Shown here: one piece after another, positions 7,770-18,396 of the stretch | Position numbering within the stretch: the first letter of the stretch is position 1 | Layout: the number at the start of each line of letters is the position of its first letter | Assembly: GCA_027079305.1 (NCBI GenBank) | Contig: JALWVU010000055.1 | Coordinates: 62,001 to 126,000 of the forward strand | Direction of reading: 5' to 3' | Source of the DNA: Aquificaceae bacterium | GTDB taxonomy: Bacteria > Aquificota > Aquificia > Aquificales > Aquificaceae | DNA: 64,000 nucleotides | Position numbers and translations under genes: made by a program | Notes under the pieces: generated by a model | The model's input: the letters and a program-made list of their open reading frames with translations, nothing else | The model's database searches: none | Told to the model about the DNA's origin: nothing

Positions 7770-9185
7770 ATGTTCCACGGTTATATCGGGGACACCCGAA
7801 GTTTAAACGATGTGGTCACCGGACTCCTCCAGGGAAGGACCGGGACCTTAGAGCTTTTCATAAACAGATACTTCCTCTCCATGACTGTGAAGGAAGGTCT
7901 CGTTACCGAGTTCAGATGCGACTTGGCGCCCTTTAACAAGAAGAAGGTGAACCTGTACAACCTGCTCATATACTGCCTGGCGGAGATGCTGTCCAATCCT
8001 GAAGGGTTCTTCGCCTTCTACGACGAGGAGACTAAACCGAAAGGTCTCCCTTTAGAGAACCCCGTCGGAAGCGACGAGCTGATGATACAGGCCACCATAG
8101 TTAGAAGGGAGCTAGACGAGATAGTGGACAGGATAATCTCGCCCTACGCCATCTTCAAGGCCACCACGAAGGACCAGAGAGCCGGCTTTTACGAGGGTAA
8201 GAACCTCATAGAGGCAGTGTCTCTGTCCCAGGACTCCATAGTGTCTGTTCTGAGGGAGATAAAGGACCTCCTCATAGAGGGAAAGCTTGACATATACGAG
8301 TTCAGGGAGAGCGACCACTCCGACGCTCCCGAGATAGACTACATGATGGAGGGTGTCCCTTTAAGGAAGGTGAACATGGTTGCGATCCTGGAAAGCCTCA
8401 AAAACAACTCTTTCTCCGGGATAGCGAGGATATCTTCCCCCACTTACACCATAAACCTCTTCTACGAGAACGGGGAGATGTTCGCGGTCTATCCGGTGGA
8501 TCAGGACATATTCGAGTTCTTCCTCTCACCCGACAAGAACGCGGAGCTGAGCCTCGTGAACCTCGAGAGCTCCATAGTGAAGTTCGTGGCCATGAGGTTC
8601 CTCTCAAAACCCGACGTAGACATGGTGAGCAGTCAGTTCATGGAGGTAAGCAAGCTCGTCCTCGGCCTGAGCAAGTATAAGAAAGACGCTCTGCTGCTGA
8701 TATCAGAGAAGATCGGGGACAGATACATAGTCTTCAAAGAGGGGAGACTCCTCATGAACATGGTCGAGTCCTCGGGGAAGTTCAAGGCCTCCGATACCCT
8801 CAGGTTCACCGAGCCCTACTTCGTGAGCCTCTTCTTCTACAGGAAGGTGGAGAACCTGGCCTCCATAGTCTACCTATTCATGATAAATGAGGTCCTGAGC
8901 GTCTTCATGAAGCGCTCGCCCTCCAAGATGAACTCCATAATCCTGAGGGAGGCGGTCAGGTATCCCTTCATAACCTTCTCCGAGGGGAAGTTCCACCTGG
9001 TGAAAAACCCCGGGGAGGAGGAGGAAAGGGATCTGATGGCCCTTCTGAGCTTCATGCTGGAGCTCGGCTCTCAGGAGATAGGTGAAAGTAAGCAGGAAGA
9101 GGAGCTCGAGTTCCAGCTGAGACCTTTCAAGGACATCTTCAAAGTTCTAAACATCGAAAAATACCTCCAGGTGGCCCACGGCTGA
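7770..9185 (+). CDS. DUF4388 (PATAN)-like protein, probable MglA partner
   Basis: A 471-residue soluble protein. The N-terminal 90 residues match the DUF4388/PATAN pattern (SLNDVVTGLLQGRTGTLELFI, then FRCDLAP and an LLIYCLAEML helix), and a second similar segment lies near residue 195-240 (VAILESLKNNSFSGIARI, TINLFYENGEMFAVYP). The rest is mixed alpha/beta without a motif I know. PATAN domains occur in cyanobacterial and myxobacterial response regulators and are often found near MglA-type GTPases. It starts 9 bases after the GTPase stop with a weak ribosome binding site. A role as an effector or localiser of that GTPase is inference. Confidence 0.72.
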   Translation: MFHGYIGDTRSLNDVVTGLLQGRTGTLELFINRYFLSMTVKEGLVTEFRCDLAPFNKKKVNLYNLLIYCLAEMLSNPEGFFAFYDEETKPKGLPLENPVGSDELMIQATIVRRELDEIVDRIISPYAIFKATTKDQRAGFYEGKNLIEAVSLSQDSIVSVLREIKDLLIEGKLDIYEFRESDHSDAPEIDYMMEGVPLRKVNMVAILESLKNNSFSGIARISSPTYTINLFYENGEMFAVYPVDQDIFEFFLSPDKNAELSLVNLESSIVKFVAMRFLSKPDVDMVSSQFMEVSKLVLGLSKYKKDALLLISEKIGDRYIVFKEGRLLMNMVESSGKFKASDTLRFTEPYFVSLFFYRKVENLASIVYLFMINEVLSVFMKRSPSKMNSIILREAVRYPFITFSEGKFHLVKNPGEEEERDLMALLSFMLELGSQEIGESKQEEELEFQLRPFKDIFKVLNIEKYLQVAHG

Positions 9186-9186
9186 T

Positions 9187-9927
9187 ATGCTCGAGGAAGG
9201 AGACTGGATCCTGATCAGGTTCGGGGAGAAAAAGTATCTGAGAGAGCTCCGCCCGAAGGACTCCCTGAACGTGAAGAAGGAGGTCCTCAAGTTCTCCGAG
9301 ATCTTGGGAAAGCCCGAGGGGATCAAGGTAGGGAGCTTCGAGATCTTCAAGCCTACCCTCGAGGAGATCATACTGCTCGGCTTCGAGAGGAAGACCCAGA
9401 TAATATACCCCAAGGACGCCTTCTACATAGCCTTCAAGCTGGGGATAGATAAGAACTCAAAGGTTTTAGAGTTCGGCACCGGAAGCGGGGCCCTGTGTGC
9501 CGTCCTCTCGAGGGTGGCGGGAGAGGTCCACACCTACGAGATGGTGGAGGAGTTCCACAGGCTCGCCAAGAAGAACCTGAAAAGGTTCGGCCTCGGGGAG
9601 AACGTTAAGTTCCACCTGGGTGACTTTCTCGAGGCGGAGGTGGAGGAGGAGAGCTTCGACACCGCCTTCGTGGACGTCAGGGACCCCATACCCTACTTGG
9701 AGAAGCTCCACCGCTCTTTAAAGAAGGGTGCGCCCGTGGGCTTTCTGCTTCCCACCGCAAACCAGGTGGTGGAGCTTCTAAAGAGTATGGAAGACAGGTT
9801 CGGGGGGGTGGAGGTGCTCGAGATAATGGTCAGACATTACAAGACCGTTCCCGAGAGGTTCAGACCCGAGGACACCATGGTTGGACATACCGCATACCTG
9901 GTCTTTGCAAGAAAGCTCACAGCTTAG
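9187..9927 (+). CDS. trmI: tRNA (adenine-N1)-methyltransferase TrmI
   Basis: A 246-residue class I methyltransferase of the TrmI/GCD14 family, which makes m1A58 (and in some thermophiles m1A57) in the tRNA T-loop and stabilises tRNA at high temperature. A small N-terminal beta domain (GDWILIRF, about 1-60) precedes the catalytic domain: QIIYPKDAFYI is the conserved TrmI lead-in, EFGTGSGAL (about 97-105) is the SAM site and the FVDVRDP segment (about 158-164) corresponds to the family's D-x-P active-site motif. Start and stop fit the operon, last member of the run from 3500. Its end overlaps the convergent DUF501 gene by 11 bases. Confidence 0.92.
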   Translation: MLEEGDWILIRFGEKKYLRELRPKDSLNVKKEVLKFSEILGKPEGIKVGSFEIFKPTLEEIILLGFERKTQIIYPKDAFYIAFKLGIDKNSKVLEFGTGSGALCAVLSRVAGEVHTYEMVEEFHRLAKKNLKRFGLGENVKFHLGDFLEAEVEEESFDTAFVDVRDPIPYLEKLHRSLKKGAPVGFLLPTANQVVELLKSMEDRFGGVEVLEIMVRHYKTVPERFRPEDTMVGHTAYLVFARKLTA

Positions 9928-10357
9928 AGAGGACGAACTCGCCTATGGGATTTCTGAACCTCTCGTCGCCCAGATGGTAGGCGGTCCACAGGTGAAGGCA
10001 CCTGACCTTGAAGGGCCTGCTCCTGAACTTCCTTATGCCTCCTATGCCGATGTCCGGATCCAGGAGGACCCTCTTGCACACGAGGTCCCATTTGCCCTTG
10101 CCCTCGTAGACCTCGGGGAACCTATCCTTCAGTATCCGCCTCCTCACCTCCACCTCCCTCTCGTGGAGCCTTACGAAGAAATCAAACAATTCCTCATCCG
10201 CGGTTATACGCTCCGAGAACCTCCTTATCCACCCCTCCGCCTCCAGCTTCGAGATCTCACCCCTCACCTTCCTGTCCAGTACCCAGAAGCGGGTTGGCTC
10301 GGGCCTGTATATTCCTCTCTCGTAAACCACTATCGGATTTTCCACTACCTCGATCAT
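9917..10357 (-). CDS. DUF501 family protein
   Basis: A 146-residue protein matching the DUF501 layout: VVENPIVVYERGIYRPEPTRFWVLD at the N-terminus, KVRGEISKLEAEGWI, a central amphipathic helix, then GIGGIRKF, KVRCLHLWTAYHLG and NPIGEFVL. The single Cys-Leu-His near residue 120 is the family's conserved element. The function of DUF501 is unknown; it is often next to housekeeping genes in thermophiles and actinobacteria. No membrane segment. It is convergent with trmI and about 65 bases downstream of the next gene. Confidence 0.8.
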   Translation of the reverse strand: MIEVVENPIVVYERGIYRPEPTRFWVLDRKVRGEISKLEAEGWIRRFSERITADEELFDFFVRLHEREVEVRRRILKDRFPEVYEGKGKWDLVCKRVLLDPDIGIGGIRKFRSRPFKVRCLHLWTAYHLGDERFRNPIGEFVLSKL

Positions 10358-10422
10358 GGCCTAATCATAACCTTTGATAGCGGGAAATTACATAAGGCTT
10401 AGAATCGAAAACTTGATCGGAA

Positions 10423-10812
10423 CTAAGCGGTCTTTCTTACTCTCGATCCTCTTCTGTATTTCTCGAGCTCGTGAAAGAACTTGTTCACAGCTCTTACTAT
10501 AAGTTTCCTCGCTTCCCTTCTGCTGTTTATACCAAAGTCCTCCATGAAGGTTCTTACGTCACCCTCAAAGTATCTGCCTCTGATTATCTCGTCAAGTGGA
10601 CTTTCGAGCTTTGATATAAGGTTCTCTATGTCCACCGCGTAGATAACTATATCCTCGAAGTATGCATTCTTACTAACTTTGCCTTCCTTCTCGGGAGGCT
10701 TGACGAAAAGTTTAGAGTTCGGCTTCCTCGCCCCGTTCTTGCAGTTCTCATACCTGTCGAGCATCTCTCCTATAACCCAGACCTTGTAGTGGTAAGGTCC
10801 TATCGCCCCCAT
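10423..10812 (-). CDS. Unknown protein with a sigma region 4-like helical tail
   Basis: A 129-residue basic protein. Residues 65-125 are helical and include SPLDEIIRGRYFEGDVRTFMEDFGI followed by SRREARKLIVRAVNKFF, which has the spacing of a sigma-70 region 4 or ArpU-type helix-turn-helix (conserved growth of a 'YFEG...E.FGIS..EA' kind). This could mean DNA binding, but the similarity is pattern-level only. The N-terminal half has no recognisable motif. It follows fabD by 22 bases on the same strand. I cannot name the family. Confidence 0.6.
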   Translation of the reverse strand: MGAIGPYHYKVWVIGEMLDRYENCKNGARKPNSKLFVKPPEKEGKVSKNAYFEDIVIYAVDIENLISKLESPLDEIIRGRYFEGDVRTFMEDFGINSRREARKLIVRAVNKFFHELEKYRRGSRVRKTA

Positions 10813-10834
10813 TCCGATCCCCTAAGCTTTTAGT

Positions 10835-11773
10835 TTAGAGCGCGGACTTAACCTTTTCAAGATCCTCAACCTTCTCCACGTTGAAAACCCGAACGTTTGA
10901 AACTGTCTGCTGGACGAGTTTTGATAGAACGTTCTTTGGGCCTATTTCTACGAAGGTATCCACGCCCAGCTTTACCATATACTCTACGCTCTGATACCAC
11001 TTGACGGGGGAGAAGATCTGCCTGTATAGGTTTTCCCTTACCTCATGGGCCATGGTGTGCTCCTTAGCTGTGTAGTTCTGAACTACCGGTATCTTCGTGT
11101 TTTTTATCGGTGTCTGGGCGAGTTTTATCTTGAAGGCGTCAGCGGCGTCCTTCATAAGTGAGCAGTGGGAGGGAACGGAGACCTTCAAAGGTATAACTTT
11201 TGCACCTCTTTCCTTTGCGATCTCCCCAGCTTTTTCCACCGCCTGCTTCTCACCTGATATAACAGTCTGCTGGGGAGAGTTGTAGTTGGCGGGCTCTACC
11301 ACTCCGAAGCTGCGGGCTTCCTCGCATACTTTTTCAACCTCCTCGGGAGAGATCTTCAGGACCGCCGCCATGGCTCCCTTACCTTCAGGAACCGCTTCCT
11401 GCATGTATTTACCTCTCAGATAGGTCAGCCTGACAGCTTCGAACAGCTCTACACCGCCTGCCACAAGGAGAGCTGTATATTCTCCGAGTGAGTGTCCCGC
11501 CACATAATCCGGTTTTGGAAATCCTTTTTCTTCCATAACCCTGTATATGGCGTAAGAAGCCACCAGTATACCCGGTTGAGTGTATACGGTTTTGTTAAGC
11601 TTCTCCTCCGGGCCCTTGAGAACCACGTCAACTATATCGGGCAGAGACATCCTTAAGGCGTGCTCAGCCTCGTGAAAGACGTCCGCCGCTTCATGAAACT
11701 CCCTGTAAAAGTCGTAGGCCATCCCAACGTATTGAGATCCCTGTCCCGGAAATATGTAGGCTATCTTTCCCAT
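10835..11773 (-). CDS. fabD: Malonyl-CoA:ACP transacylase
   Basis: A 312-residue FabD that moves malonyl groups from CoA to acyl carrier protein for fatty-acid elongation. Seen: the N-terminal YIFPGQGSQYVGM, the nucleophile elbow GHSLGEYTAL (Ser at about residue 94), the arginine region YLRGKYMQ, SVPSHCSLM with the catalytic histidine (about 199) and the C-terminal FVEIGPKNVLSKL. Length is typical. A TAGAAT box on the minus strand (11787-11782) ends 8 bases before the ATG, and no Shine-Dalgarno sequence lies between. Confidence 0.97.
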   Translation of the reverse strand: MGKIAYIFPGQGSQYVGMAYDFYREFHEAADVFHEAEHALRMSLPDIVDVVLKGPEEKLNKTVYTQPGILVASYAIYRVMEEKGFPKPDYVAGHSLGEYTALLVAGGVELFEAVRLTYLRGKYMQEAVPEGKGAMAAVLKISPEEVEKVCEEARSFGVVEPANYNSPQQTVISGEKQAVEKAGEIAKERGAKVIPLKVSVPSHCSLMKDAADAFKIKLAQTPIKNTKIPVVQNYTAKEHTMAHEVRENLYRQIFSPVKWYQSVEYMVKLGVDTFVEIGPKNVLSKLVQQTVSNVRVFNVEKVEDLEKVKSAL

Positions 11774-11866
11774 GGAGGAATATTCTATTACAACCTCGTG
11801 AGTTTATTGTGAATTTTAACTTCATGAACTTTCCGGCACACCAGCTTTTGGGAAACCACAAACCCT

Positions 11867-11894
11867 TTGAAAAGGCGCTTGCAGGGGATATAAT
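11867..11894 (+). promoter_or_regulatory. Promoter of tRNA-Asp
   Basis: TTGAAA at 11867-11872 and a perfect TATAAT at 11889-11894 are 16 bases apart, a near-consensus sigma-70 type promoter. The -10 box ends 12 bases before the tRNA 5' end, so only a very short leader needs processing. The same transcript probably continues into the OLD-like gene that begins 17 bases after the tRNA. Confidence 0.75.
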
Positions 11895-11906
11895 AATAGT
11901 CTGGCT

Positions 11907-11984
11907 GGAGCCGTAGTTCAGCCCGGTCAGAACGCCGGCCTGTCAAGCCGGAGGGCGCGGGTTCAAATCCCGTCGGCTCCGCCA
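11907..11984 (+). tRNA. tRNA-Asp (anticodon GUC)
   Basis: Acceptor stem GGAGCCG (11907-11913) pairs with CGGCTCC (11974-11980), followed by discriminator G and an encoded CCA (11982-11984). The anticodon loop reads CTGTCAA with anticodon GTC. The T arm GCGGGTTCAAATCCCGT is canonical. Encoding of CCA contrasts with the tRNA-Ser at 2264-2351, which lacks it. Confidence 0.97.
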
Positions 11985-12001
11985 TAAAAACACACAAAGG
12001 G

Positions 12002-15065
<3,064 letters not shown>

Positions 15066-15071
15066 AATAGG

Positions 15072-15085
15072 GGGGCGCAAGCCCC
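15072..15085 (+). terminator. GC stem-loop with GCAA tetraloop after ahcY
   Basis: GGGGC / GCCCC with a GCAA (GNRA-type) loop begins 7 bases after the ahcY stop. There is no T-run after it on either strand, so it is not a textbook intrinsic terminator; it may be a 3'-end stabiliser or processing signal. It lies between two convergent genes. Confidence 0.45.
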
Positions 15086-15116
15086 AGAGCCATAAACAAG
15101 AGCTATCTTAAGGTTC

Positions 15117-16811
15117 TTACTTAAGCAGGGTTTTCATAATAGCCCAGATTTCCCCCTCGCTTACACCTGTAGTATTTATCCCTTGAAGGGACTCCAGGGA
15201 ATTTCCACCGGAAGATATGCCGAAGGATCTTCCGAAGACGTCTCTCCCGTATTTGTATGCTTGCGCTTTGACTATTCTGTAGTACTGTTTATTTATACTG
15301 TAGGCTCTCCCCGAGGAGGGAATGAAGAGTTCGGGTTTTATGGTTCCATCATTGTTGAGATAGTTTATGAGGCTTGGGTCATTTAATATATTCTGACCTG
15401 GGCTCAGAACAAAAGATATTTTGTTAGGATCCGTGCTTATCCACGAAAGAATCTCTGTATTGCTCCTAAAGTGGTCTCCTCCATTAGTCATTGAAAAGTA
15501 GAGCTGATACTCTCCAAATTCACTTCCTGGATTGGAAGAGCAAAAAATTTCAAGAACCGATTTCAGGCTACCTCCGAGGTTCAGGCTCTGAAGATTAGAG
15601 CATCTCAGCTCCCTGTAGCTCCAATCCTTTATACTCGCTTGGGTAAGGTTGTAATCCTGCTCCATCCAGCCGGCTGAGCCAGGAACTTTTCTCCAGAATG
15701 TGAAGGTTCCATCAACAGTCCCACCTATACCTCCATGACAGGATATACAGAACTTGCTTTCTTCTTTCGTTTGGGGCCTAAGGTTTCCCATTTCATCCTC
15801 TATAAAAGCTCTCATCTCCCACAAGCCGGAACTATTTAAGAACCTGCCCTTATCCCAGAAAAAGTTTTTTTCCTCTTCTTCTCCCTCATCATCTTCACGT
15901 ATTGGAGCGTAAGTTATCTTTCTCATATACCTCATCTCCTTTATCCTGAGAGATTTGAAGGAGTAGGTATTCGCTGGATCAAGGTAATATATGGGATGGG
16001 CAAATTCTGTTCCCGGAGGATACTGAAAGGTGATAACCGGGGTGTCGGAAGCGTCTCCCTCGTAGCGGGAGGGCATTGTAAAGCTCCCTACTTCGGTTCC
16101 CGAGCAGATCTCACCGGGCTTTATACCTTTGATCGCGCACTCAAGTATACCGAGATTCTTCTTGTAGGTATTTAGGTCAAAATTTCCGTTCCTTTTTCTG
16201 AACTTCTCAGGCAGTCTTATCAGGGTAGAGTCTATCCTACCGTTGGTAGGAAAGAATCCGGGAAAAGGCTTCCACTTGAATACCCTCCAACCCGTGTACT
16301 CACCGTTCCATATTACAAAGCCTTCGGAATCTACATTTACTAAGCTGTAATTTCCAGCGCTGTAAGAGTAAAGAGGGGGTACATCCGGGAAGTACTCAAG
16401 ACTCCCTCTGCCTCTGTTCATAAAAGCTGGAGTCCAATTATCCGTTCTTATCCAGTTTTCTATTTCGGAGTCTGTGGGAACAGGAACATGTCTTATAGTA
16501 AGCTCAGGCTTTATAGCATTCAGCCAGGGATTTCCCATTGTTTTTATCTTCTTAGGGAAGTCGTAAGAGAGTGTCAAATCGAAGTCATCAGCTTCGTTAG
16601 CGTATGGTGTATTAGCTTTGGTGTGGCAGACATAGCAGGGATTTGCAACTGCTATACCTGAAGTAGTTATGCCTGTGTCAGTATAACACTCTAATGGTAT
16701 GTTCGGTTCGGGATTGTATTCTTTTGTGGCGAGTATGTCATCCATGCTTAACTCGGAAGTCCCACAGGAAAGAATAAAACCTAATGTTAAAAATGTTAAA
16801 ATCTTTCCCAT
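15117..16811 (-). CDS. Two-haem c-type cytochrome lipoprotein, unrecognised family
   Basis: A 564-residue exported protein. A lipoprotein signal ends at Cys16 (LSCG). Two CxxCH haem c sites are present: CYVCH (59-63) and CISCHG (355-359). Between them lies a long, mostly beta and aromatic-rich region with an acidic patch (EDDEGEEEE). It would be attached to the outer or inner membrane and carry electrons. An AGGAGG ribosome binding site is formed by the end of the preceding small ORF. With the porin and apbE upstream it may belong to an extracellular or periplasmic redox module; the electron partner is unknown and I do not recognise the family. Confidence 0.82.
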   Translation of the reverse strand: MGKILTFLTLGFILSCGTSELSMDDILATKEYNPEPNIPLECYTDTGITTSGIAVANPCYVCHTKANTPYANEADDFDLTLSYDFPKKIKTMGNPWLNAIKPELTIRHVPVPTDSEIENWIRTDNWTPAFMNRGRGSLEYFPDVPPLYSYSAGNYSLVNVDSEGFVIWNGEYTGWRVFKWKPFPGFFPTNGRIDSTLIRLPEKFRKRNGNFDLNTYKKNLGILECAIKGIKPGEICSGTEVGSFTMPSRYEGDASDTPVITFQYPPGTEFAHPIYYLDPANTYSFKSLRIKEMRYMRKITYAPIREDDEGEEEEKNFFWDKGRFLNSSGLWEMRAFIEDEMGNLRPQTKEESKFCISCHGGIGGTVDGTFTFWRKVPGSAGWMEQDYNLTQASIKDWSYRELRCSNLQSLNLGGSLKSVLEIFCSSNPGSEFGEYQLYFSMTNGGDHFRSNTEILSWISTDPNKISFVLSPGQNILNDPSLINYLNNDGTIKPELFIPSSGRAYSINKQYYRIVKAQAYKYGRDVFGRSFGISSGGNSLESLQGINTTGVSEGEIWAIMKTLLK

Positions 16812-16816
16812 TTTAT

Positions 16817-16963
16817 CTACCTCCTGTTTACTTCTAAGCGGAGTTCCTTTGCTATTTCAAATACTTTTCCGTCTTCCACAAGACTGAATCTTCTTACAAG
16901 CTTTGAGGCTATCAGAGGCCTTTTCCTTATGTGGTCTTCTGACAACCTTCCGTTTCCAGGCAT
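16817..16963 (-). CDS. 48-residue basic protein of unknown function
   Basis: ATG at 16963 is preceded by a perfect GGAGGTGA Shine-Dalgarno sequence with short spacing, in a run GGGAAGGAGGTGAAGCC. The frame gives a 48-residue, Arg/Lys-rich protein (starts MPGNGRLSED, contains KLVRRFSLVEDGKVFEIA) and stops at 16817. Its last codons supply the ribosome binding site of the cytochrome gene, six bases further on, suggesting coupling. It looks like a short helix-strand-helix and could be a small regulator or a maturation peptide; nothing identifies it. Confidence 0.6.
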   Translation of the reverse strand: MPGNGRLSEDHIRKRPLIASKLVRRFSLVEDGKVFEIAKELRLEVNRR

Positions 16964-16985
16964 GGCTTCACCTCCTTCCCCTCCC

Positions 16986-17008
16986 TCCCAGCGACAGCCA
17001 AGCTGGGA
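16986..17008 (-). terminator. Stem-loop between porin and small ORF
   Basis: TCCCAGC (16986-16992) and GCTGGGA (17002-17008) form a 7-bp stem with a 9-base loop, starting 3 bases after the porin stop. There is no T-run (a GGGAGGG run follows on the minus strand), so it may be a processing or attenuation hairpin that lowers expression of the downstream small ORF and cytochrome relative to the porin. Confidence 0.45.
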
Positions 17009-17011
17009 ATC

Positions 17012-18277
17012 TTAGAACATCCAGCTTATAGCTCCCCTGTATATGTTTTGGTCTTCAACACCGTCACTCCTGTCCTCTTTAACGTAGTCAGTCTTCAGAG
17101 CCACGAGAGGATGGGGTTTGTAGGAAACACCCAGATTGTAGACTCTAACTTTGTGTCCTGCGGGTTTTAAGTAACTGGAGGGTGTACTCGCATGGGTGTC
17201 ATAATTTTCATACATTCCGAAGAGGTACAGTTCCTGATCAAGATCCGCAAATCTGAGAACGTTGTAGGCTACTTGAAGGTAGAATCCCTGCATCCTCTTT
17301 GGAAAGACATTACACTGGGTGGGGTCTATACCGCAGGCTGCGGGTGAGAGTTCAGCCGTTATCTTATCCGCATTACTCACAGTTGCGTAGGTTCCTACAA
17401 ACCTAACGTCAAATCCCGCGTATTGCCACCACAGGTGGGGTGAAAAGAGTGAAATAGAGCCGAGTCTGTCTCCATTTCCGTTTTGCACTCCAGAGATAAA
17501 GGCGGAAGCTCCCACCTTTAAATTTTTCGGGAGTTTAAAGTCAAACCTCCCGGTAAAGGCAAGCTCGTCAAGGGAAGCTTCAGCCCCGTTCTGGCGTAGT
17601 TTTTTCAGCGGAGCTGAACTTTTAAACTCTCCCTCCTCTGCCTTCATTCCGTTCACCACGTAAGCCCTGTAGCTGAGGAGCTTAGTTTCTCCGTAAACTC
17701 CTATACCGTTCTCCCTCCAAGTTGTGGGAATTACGTTTCTTTCAAGGTACGGTCTATCAACGGAGTAGAAGGTTGGGGGTTCATGAAACTCGTTAACGAT
17801 ACCTACCGGTATGAGAACCATACCTCCTCTTATACCGAAGCTTCTGCTGAAGTTGTAGTCAAGAAAGGCAAACTCTACCGCAAGCTCTCCGCTCTCCTCT
17901 CCACCCTCTACAAGAGCGTGCTCTATCTCTATCTCCGAGTTGAACTTGAGTTTCTCGGTGAAGGAGTATCCGAAGTATAAGATAAACCTCTTCAGGTCTA
18001 TTTCGCTCTTTGGTTTTCTATCCGGGTTGTGGGTCAGATGGATCTCACCGTATCCGCCTACGGAAACACCTTTGGGGTTTATCAAAGCCTTCGAGGCTGC
18101 GGGGCCGAGTCCGCTGTAGCTCTGATAGGTGGTTATCTGAGGCATGGAGATTTCAAGCTTGAGTTTACGGAGTTCTTCTTTCAGAACCTCAACCTCCTCC
18201 CTGAGTTGTCTTATCTCGTCCTGGGCGAAGACCGCCGAAGAGAGCAGAAGAGTGGTCCCTATCAACTTCCTCATCAT
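17012..18277 (-). CDS. Outer membrane porin with N-terminal coiled coil
   Basis: A 421-residue exported beta-barrel protein. A signal peptide (about 1-18, ending VFAQ) is followed by a short coiled coil (EEVEVLKEELRKLKLE, about 25-45), then GYGEIHLTH and alternating amphipathic strands, ending in a C-terminal phenylalanine (ISWMF), the Bam signal. The KSEIDLKRFILYFGYSF strand and GGMVLIPVGIVNEFHEP turn resemble phosphate-selective porin O/P-type and Aquificales porins. Start codons MM at 18277/18274 follow GGGAGGT. A perfect palindrome lies 28 bases upstream. Substrate is unknown. Confidence 0.82.
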   Translation of the reverse strand: MMRKLIGTTLLLSSAVFAQDEIRQLREEVEVLKEELRKLKLEISMPQITTYQSYSGLGPAASKALINPKGVSVGGYGEIHLTHNPDRKPKSEIDLKRFILYFGYSFTEKLKFNSEIEIEHALVEGGEESGELAVEFAFLDYNFSRSFGIRGGMVLIPVGIVNEFHEPPTFYSVDRPYLERNVIPTTWRENGIGVYGETKLLSYRAYVVNGMKAEEGEFKSSAPLKKLRQNGAEASLDELAFTGRFDFKLPKNLKVGASAFISGVQNGNGDRLGSISLFSPHLWWQYAGFDVRFVGTYATVSNADKITAELSPAACGIDPTQCNVFPKRMQGFYLQVAYNVLRFADLDQELYLFGMYENYDTHASTPSSYLKPAGHKVRVYNLGVSYKPHPLVALKTDYVKEDRSDGVEDQNIYRGAISWMF

Positions 18278-18304
18278 TTCCGACCTCCCTAAGTTTGAAG
18301 ATAA

Positions 18305-18319
18305 TGAAATCGGATTTCA
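18305..18319. promoter_or_regulatory. 15-bp perfect palindrome upstream of the porin gene
   Basis: TGAAATC-G-GATTTCA is a perfect 7-1-7 inverted repeat, 28-42 bases upstream of the porin start and between the apbE stop and the porin ribosome binding site. Its size and placement suit an operator for a dimeric regulator. The regulator is not identifiable from the window. Confidence 0.45.
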
Positions 18320-18396
18320 ATTTCTATTACTATGACACAGATCATTTCAGGCACTTGTAATCCTATACCGCAAATATGTATTTTGAGATTTGCTCT

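Noticed and set aside
15107-15125. Two CTTAAG copies at the cytochrome stop codon
   Set aside because: Six-base sites are common and no loop or T-run supports a terminator; left as chance.
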